Below are positions 59,377-64,000 of a DNA stretch of 64,000 nucleotides, piece after piece (within the stretch, counting starts at the first letter, position 1; every line of letters starts with the position of its first letter). The translations under genes were made by a program, and so were the position numbers. Under the pieces are notes generated by a model. It was not told the origin of the DNA. It saw nothing but the letters and a program-made list of their open reading frames with translations, and did not search any database. This stretch comes from Limnoperna fortunei (lineage: Eukaryota > Mollusca > Bivalvia > Mytilida > Modiolidae), in assembly GCA_944474755.1 (NCBI GenBank), contig OX104112.1:59799640-59863639 (forward strand), given 5' to 3'.

Positions 59377-60822
59377 TCATTTATACAAATATTGTCCATT
59401 TTGTAGTGTCAAGTTCAAAATTTCCGCCACTGGTTGGTCTCGTATCCCTGCTACTATCAAAGCTACATCTCCTAAGTAAACTGGGCTCATCTGCCTCGTA
59501 ACTGCTGACGTTGTCGTGTATGGAGAGTCCGTCTCCAACAAAAGTCTATGATCTGGTATCAACTTTAACGCTTCTCTTTGTTCATGGTTAAACTCTTTAA
59601 CCTTTAGTGTGAAACTGAAATAAGTATTGACAAATTTACTTCTCCACTTACGAACTGTGTTCCTGGTTCCGTGGAAACAATGCAAGTGGATGCATTGTTC
59701 TGGTTCGCAATGCATTGATAATATTTCCAAAGCTCTTTCATACACTGCATATCCTGTTAAATCTTTATTATCTCCTCTTAGATGTAGAATTATGGGTCTG
59801 TTTGGCGTCGTCAACGTTAATATTCTCTCGAATACTCGTTCTTGTGAAATCCAATTGGTGCTTTTACATGTACGGTCCAGGCCTATCTCACCTAGGCCCG
59901 CCACTCTTGCATCCTGCAAGGTCTGCTCTAGCTGATCAAAACTGTCTTGGGTGAAGTAAGGTGCCGCGCGCGGGTGAAACCCGATTGCAACTTTCCATTG
60001 TGATTCCGGCCATAACGCCGGGTAAGTGACTGGGTCGCAATAGTTTATTACTCCTCCTACGATGTCTACTGGAATCGAAGGTGTAGGTACAACTTCTCTA
60101 CTTAACCAGCTATCCATGGTCAAGTCTAAAGATCCTGTAAGCAATATGCTTGCTCTGTCCAAGTGAAAATGACTATCGAATGCCTTCGGAATAACCGATA
60201 TCCTTTGAACTGTTGTCTTCGCATTATTGTTTTCATCAGGCTCCTCTGGCCTGGTATCTGTCCTGGTAATTTCCGCTTGTTTAGCTTTTTTCCTGTTAAT
60301 AATTAGCCTCGCATCCGCGACGGCAGTACCGACGGGTGTCTGTACTGATTGTACTGAGGTAGTTTCTGTGGTACTTCTACTTATTCCTGAAGTAAAGGGA
60401 TGACGACTCCCTTGATATCTCTTGTTCCTCCTAGTAAATGTATACTTGTTAACGGGTAAAACCCGATTTACCGTTGATTGTCCTCTTACGTAATCACTGC
60501 CTATTCTTCTGAACTGTGCCCGCCTACTGGGCGATAATCTTGCTAGTAACGTAATCAAAATTCTCCATTGCATGAGAACTGCCGGTGAGTTTACTGGATA
60601 CATACTAAATTGTCCGTCTACTGGAGTATCCCACTCCATTACTCTAGTTAAATTCGTCATTTGTGTCCGACATCTGTCCATCATCATACAGTTATCTGGG
60701 TACATGTCCTTATGTTCTCTGACGAACTGTGCCAAATCGTGGACAGTTGCTGTTGGTCCAATTATCCATCTTGCTAAGGTTTCCAAAGCCAAAGCACGTA
60801 AACGCTGAAAATCTGGATCGTT
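59377..60822 (-). CDS. TatD-family metal-dependent nuclease ORF of the retrotransposon
   Basis: The open frame runs from a TAA (60825-60823) to TGA (59379-59377), about 482 codons. It has no ATG before 60705, so initiation is unclear; a ttttcag acceptor-like site lies at the frame's start. The first ~110 residues are a predicted helical segment, followed by a low-complexity basic linker. From about residue 205 to the end there is a TatD-type TIM-barrel hydrolase with the motifs in order: DSHFHLD, AIGFHP, GEIGLD, PIILHLRG, LHCFHG and LLLETDSPY. These supply the metal-binding His/His, Glu, His, His and Asp of the family, all present. TatD enzymes are Mg-dependent DNases with 3'-5' exonuclease activity; activity here is inferred. 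Such an ORF is not part of ordinary Ty3/gypsy elements and stands where env would be. Confidence 0.85.
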   Translation of the reverse strand, partial: NDPDFQRLRALALETLARWIIGPTATVHDLAQFVREHKDMYPDNCMMMDRCRTQMTNLTRVMEWDTPVDGQFSMYPVNSPAVLMQWRILITLLARLSPSRRAQFRRIGSDYVRGQSTVNRVLPVNKYTFTRRNKRYQGSRHPFTSGISRSTTETTSVQSVQTPVGTAVADARLIINRKKAKQAEITRTDTRPEEPDENNNAKTTVQRISVIPKAFDSHFHLDRASILLTGSLDLTMDSWLSREVVPTPSIPVDIVGGVINYCDPVTYPALWPESQWKVAIGFHPRAAPYFTQDSFDQLEQTLQDARVAGLGEIGLDRTCKSTNWISQERVFERILTLTTPNRPIILHLRGDNKDLTGYAVYERALEILSMHCEPEQCIHLHCFHGTRNTVRKWRSKFVNTYFSFTLKVKEFNHEQREALKLIPDHRLLLETDSPYTTTSAVTRQMSPVYLGDVALIVAGIRDQPVAEILNLTLQNGQYLYK

Positions 60823-60836
60823 TTAATTCTCCTCTA

Positions 60837-61364
60837 TTATCCTATCTTTGAAAATATTGGTAAGTGAAATTCCCAACAATGATGCTTTAATTTCTTCGTA
60901 GGTATCTTACAGGTAGGAATCGGACAAATTGACTCCTTCTGTGTCTGATCATACTCGCATAAGGGGTCTGTATCTGCTTTTCGTTTTCTGGACACTGAGC
61001 ACTGTGTCCCTATGCTAACTGTTTCTTTAATGCACCTACGTGAATCATCACGTTTTTCAGTATTCACTGTGTCATCCTGCACAGTGGTCTCAACTGAGTC
61101 CATTGGGACTTGTAAATCTGACCAATCAATGTAATTACAAGTATCATGCAATTCTAACACATCGGACGTTTCATCGTCGTTCCGATTTGCTGGTTCCTGC
61201 TTCACCTCTGCAGGTTGTTCGCTTTGTCCATGTTCCCCACGTACGTGACTGCTCACGTGTGTTCCCCGCCCTACTCCCGGGGCAAAGGGCATCAATGTAG
61301 ATCCAAAAGCTTCTGATGGCGTAGGCCATCTATCTTCATCGCCTTTACGTGGCCTCTTGCTCAT
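60837..61364 (-). CDS. Accessory ORF with C-terminal C2H2-like zinc finger
   Basis: ATG at 61364 gives 175 residues (MSKRPRKGDEDRW…). The N-terminal and central parts are acidic, Ser/Thr-rich and probably disordered. A basic patch (SRKRKAD) could be a nuclear signal. The C-terminus is CPIPTC, eight residues, HH, then HLPIF, i.e. C-x4-C-x9-H-x4-H, a C2H2-like finger. A tttttcag acceptor-like sequence lies just upstream (exon would start at 61393), allowing a spliced subgenomic mRNA. It ends 15 nt before the open frame of the TatD ORF, in a different frame; the two may be one ancestral ORF now broken. No known family name. Confidence 0.65.
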   Translation of the reverse strand: MSKRPRKGDEDRWPTPSEAFGSTLMPFAPGVGRGTHVSSHVRGEHGQSEQPAEVKQEPANRNDDETSDVLELHDTCNYIDWSDLQVPMDSVETTVQDDTVNTEKRDDSRRCIKETVSIGTQCSVSRKRKADTDPLCEYDQTQKESICPIPTCKIPTKKLKHHCWEFHLPIFSKIG

Positions 61365-61460
61365 TCTAAACAATGTTATCTCGTACAAGTAATCTGAAAA
61401 ATACGATAAAAATATATTTACAAATGATAAAGACTGTACATTCTATTATAAAACTAATTA

Positions 61461-61787
61461 TTAATGGATACCTGCCGTTTCCGGGTCTTGACACTGAGGG
61501 CATCTAAAAGTAACAAAAGTGTCTGCTAATTCCGGTGTCACATCTATACATTTCCCATGGTACCATTCTTCGCATGAGTCACACTGAATCATGAACTCTC
61601 CATCGTCGGGTTTCCTACATAAACAATATAGTTCCTGGTTTCCCACCGCTATTAAATCCTCACCATTCTGCAATTGGTGCTGCCGCCGTTTCAGCCAAGG
61701 TGGGACAACTCTGTCGTTACATGGTTTCAATCTGTCATGATTGATTGTCAATATAGTTTTTTGCAATTTAACTTTATAAACATATGA
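61461..61787 (-). CDS. Pol C-terminal tail with PHD finger (after in-frame TAG)
   Basis: Same frame as the integrase ORF but separated from it by a TAG at 61790-61788. The first part (TINHDRLKPC) is the usual end of the GPY/F-type integrase tail in Ty3/gypsy elements, so this is the continuation of Pol rather than a separate gene. It ends with a complete PHD finger at about 61480-61640: CLC, CDSC, WYH, GKC and CPQC provide all eight Cys4-His-Cys3 zinc ligands, with the Trp typical of methyl-lysine readers. In host proteins such PHD fingers read histone H3 tails, often H3K4me3. Here it would sit on integrase, suggesting chromatin-guided integration (inference). Confidence 0.85.
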   Translation of the reverse strand, partial: SYVYKVKLQKTILTINHDRLKPCNDRVVPPWLKRRQHQLQNGEDLIAVGNQELYCLCRKPDDGEFMIQCDSCEEWYHGKCIDVTPELADTFVTFRCPQCQDPETAGIH

Positions 61788-64000
61788 CTAGAGCTTAGAA
61801 CAGATAATCCCTGGACCCTTCCAAGGTGGGTCTAATTTCCTAGCTCGTCCCTTGATTTTAGCGGTGTCAAAAACATATACTAAGTCTCCTATTTTGTATT
61901 GCTTCTCCGTGACGCCTACGTCATAGTCACGTTTCATGGTTCTCTGTGTAGTTTTCAATGTGTCTCTAGCTATTTCGTGTGCAGACCAAATAGCTTCTTG
62001 TAGTCTTGTGACATAATCGTCTGTTGTTTCATCCGTTTTAGTATTAGGCGGTCTAAAAAGTAGGTCTACGGGTTGGTTAACCTCACGTCCAAGCATGAGC
62101 ATGTTGGGCGTCAACCCTGTGCTACGGTTCACTGATGATCTAATAGCTCCTGCTAACTGGGCTAAGTGTTCATCCCAGTTGTCTTGTTGCGTTGACACGA
62201 AGCAACGAACTGCATCCATTAATGTTCTGTTGCATCTCTCTGCTTGTCCATTCGATGAAGGTCTATACGGGGTTGTTCTCGCCTTGTGTATATGAAGAAT
62301 ATCGCAAATTGATGTGAACAATCTACTCTCAAAGTTACGTCCTTGGTCCGTGAATACTTGAAATGGGAAGCCGAAACGAGAAAAAAACTCGTTAACCGCT
62401 GCTCTTGCTGTCTGTTCCGCTGTTTGTACGGGTAAAGGTATGCATTCAACCCATTTCGTAAATTGGTCCACCATGACCAGTATGTGGGCATTTCCATATT
62501 TCGTTTCCGGTAATGGTCCTAAAAAATCCAGGTGCACTCGTTCCATGGGCGCACCTGCGTAGTATTGGGTTAACGGACATCTCGTCCGCCTGTTTGGCTT
62601 CTTATTAATGTTACATGTACTGCAGGATTGCACAAAATTCCTGATTTGCCCGGTCATACCATACCAATGGTATCTAGCTTTAATTCTCAAGGTAGTCCGC
62701 TGAATACCTTGATGTCCTGCCGCTGGAATATCGTGGTTTAAAGTCATCACTTGTTCCACGAGGTCCTTTGGTACTACTAATCTTGGACTGCTCCCTTTTT
62801 TGTCCAAGTTTCTTAAGACGCCACTATCGTCCAGAAAAAACATCTCTTTGTTTATCCAATACTTTTTCGCTTTTGGGCTTGATCTGAAAATTGTAGCTTC
62901 CGATGGCTCCACTTTATCCCTTAGCCATAACAAAATTAATTCCAAGTCTGTATCTTGAGACTGGAAAGTTTTGAGTTGTTCCGGTGTATAAGTAGTCGCT
63001 TCGAGTCCACACTCGGTTATCGAATATACATTTGAAAAGTTCAAATATGTCGCGTATACTGACATACCTAGTGGTGAACTTACTAGTTCAATTGAACTGT
63101 GACATAAATCTGGTAATGTCTTTGTAGGTGTCTGTGTCATGTCCTGTATTTCGGTCGAATTCAAGTTTCCGTGACTTGTCACGTTTTGTGTCTCCCCCTC
63201 ATTACGGGGTGTTAGTGAGTAGCCCGGTTCTACTGACTTGTCCGGTGTTAATGAATTATCTGGTGTAATGAAGGTATCTTGTGTAATCGAGGTGTCCGGC
63301 AGTACTATGCCCTGAACGTGTGGTTGTACTGGTTCGTCCGATTCTGCCTGATTTACACTTTGGTCCTCCGGTATCGATGCTAACGGTATAACATTGTCCA
63401 CTTGCTCCTGGAATCCAAGCCAATTTTGGTGAGCACGGGTACAATAATGACATGCTCCACAAGGGAGGTTGTTTTTTAGCAAGTTACCTGCTTCTGTCCT
63501 CATTTCTGTACACATCATTTCCGGTATGCGGGACAATGCATCTGCATTAAGGTGTGTCTTACCCGGTCGATGTTGTACTGTCATGTGATACTGGCTTAGC
63601 TCTTCCAACCATCGAGCGATTTGTCCCTGTGGCTCCTTAAAGTTGAGTAGCCAGGTCAGGCTGCTGTGGTCGGTTCTAACTGTAAATTCTCGTCCAAGTA
63701 AGTAGTGTCTGTATTGTCTGGTAAATTTCACGACTGCAAGTAGTTCCTTCCGTGTTGTACAATATTTCTTCTGCTCATTACTCAATGAACAGCTACCATA
63801 CGCCACTGTGCGTTCAACTCCATTTTGAACTTGAATTAATTCTGCGCCAATAGCAAAGTTCGAGGCATCCGTATCCAATATAAACGGATCCGTGCTATTC
63901 GGTAGCGCTAATAAAGGCGTAGTCGTCAGTAATAGTTTCAATTTATCAAATGCATCTTGCTCAGTATGTCCCCATTTGTACGGTTTTTTACCGGTTAACT
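61788..64000 (-). CDS. pol: Retrotransposon Pol: RNase H and integrase (5'-incomplete, ends at in-frame TAG)
   Basis: The frame is open from the window edge (64000) to TAG 61790-61788, 736 visible codons. In order: the connection segment of RT (KPYKWGHTEQDAFDKLK), RNase H with DTDAS, RKELLAV and RTDHSS, and the QHRPGKTHLNADALSR end. A ~200-residue linker with CGACHYC and five hexapeptide repeats of D-x-S-x-T-P type follows. The integrase has an HHCC zinc domain (H, H, CSTC near 62.62-62.74 kb) and a DDE core with Asp in HLDFLG (about 62530), Asp in FTDQG (about 62348) and Glu in NGQAE (about 62240), a D-x35-E spacing. It ends in a GPY/F-like segment (WKGPG). All catalytic residues seen are intact. 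Confidence 0.93.
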   Translation of the reverse strand, partial: LTGKKPYKWGHTEQDAFDKLKLLLTTTPLLALPNSTDPFILDTDASNFAIGAELIQVQNGVERTVAYGSCSLSNEQKKYCTTRKELLAVVKFTRQYRHYLLGREFTVRTDHSSLTWLLNFKEPQGQIARWLEELSQYHMTVQHRPGKTHLNADALSRIPEMMCTEMRTEAGNLLKNNLPCGACHYCTRAHQNWLGFQEQVDNVIPLASIPEDQSVNQAESDEPVQPHVQGIVLPDTSITQDTFITPDNSLTPDKSVEPGYSLTPRNEGETQNVTSHGNLNSTEIQDMTQTPTKTLPDLCHSSIELVSSPLGMSVYATYLNFSNVYSITECGLEATTYTPEQLKTFQSQDTDLELILLWLRDKVEPSEATIFRSSPKAKKYWINKEMFFLDDSGVLRNLDKKGSSPRLVVPKDLVEQVMTLNHDIPAAGHQGIQRTTLRIKARYHWYGMTGQIRNFVQSCSTCNINKKPNRRTRCPLTQYYAGAPMERVHLDFLGPLPETKYGNAHILVMVDQFTKWVECIPLPVQTAEQTARAAVNEFFSRFGFPFQVFTDQGRNFESRLFTSICDILHIHKARTTPYRPSSNGQAERCNRTLMDAVRCFVSTQQDNWDEHLAQLAGAIRSSVNRSTGLTPNMLMLGREVNQPVDLLFRPPNTKTDETTDDYVTRLQEAIWSAHEIARDTLKTTQRTMKRDYDVGVTEKQYKIGDLVYVFDTAKIKGRARKLDPPWKGPGIICSKL

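Larger units (their letters stand above)
58429..64000 (-). mobile_element. Ty3/gypsy-class LTR retrotransposon carrying PHD finger and TatD nuclease (3' part)
   Basis: In element orientation the window shows RNase H and integrase (64000-61788), a Pol tail with PHD finger (61787-61461), an ORF with a C2H2-like finger (61364-60837), an ORF with TatD nuclease motifs (60822-59377), a hairpin-rich 3' UTR, a polypurine tract and a 3' LTR (58740-58429). Gag, protease, most of the reverse transcriptase, the primer-binding site and the 5' LTR lie beyond 64000. GC content and codon use differ visibly from the AT-rich surroundings. Breaks: an in-frame TAG in pol (61790-61788) and a stop/frame change between the two accessory ORFs. 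The domain order RNase H-integrase is that of Ty3/gypsy (Metaviridae) elements. Confidence 0.9.

Noticed and set aside
59627..59954. Plus-strand frames inside 59.4-63.5 kb
   Set aside because: Shadows of the - strand retrotransposon ORFs.

Overview
The window looks like animal nuclear DNA, most likely from a bivalve mollusc and perhaps a mussel-like one. It is AT-rich, its genes are split by long introns with GT-AG borders, and it is littered with tRNA-headed SINEs, a Helentron-type element carrying a 167-bp internal array, and other repeats of a kind I associate with bivalves. The species assignment is inference. No prokaryotic features are present.

Two cellular genes can be built exon by exon. 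(1) On the + strand, 3461-14718 holds the last ten coding exons (302 residues) of INTS8, a subunit of the Integrator complex; the earlier exons lie upstream of the window. One of its introns (13550-13969) has the donor and branch site of a minor (U12-type) spliceosomal intron. Its other introns host a 167-bp-period array element (3572-5492) and a 2.3-kb foldback element (10274-12600). (2) On the - strand, 30469 down to 23229 holds a complete seven-exon tetraspanin of 279 residues. Its introns contain a SINE, a LINE tail and a near-perfect 115-bp snap-back element with a 9-bp flanking duplication.

From about 30.5 to 58.3 kb I find no intact gene. This stretch holds SINE copies, a 43-45-bp minisatellite (34.1-34.5 kb), decayed reverse-transcriptase fragments of one family (38.3-38.8, 43.2 and 55.3 kb), diverged tandem duplications (43.7-45.2 kb) and a broken Crypton/KCTD1-like exon (56.4-56.7 kb).

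The most striking region is 58429-64000 on the - strand. It is the 3' part of a Ty3/gypsy-class LTR retrotransposon inserted into a SINE. In element order it reads RNase H, integrase, GPY/F-like tail, a PHD finger at the Pol C-terminus (after an in-frame TAG), an ORF ending in a C2H2-like finger, an ORF with a full set of TatD-type metal-dependent nuclease motifs, a 3' UTR with about nine short hairpins of which several share a loop sequence, a polypurine tract and a 312-bp LTR. A histone-reader finger plus a TatD nuclease in the position where env would be expected is the best candidate here for an undescribed system. This copy is damaged and its 5' part lies outside the window.
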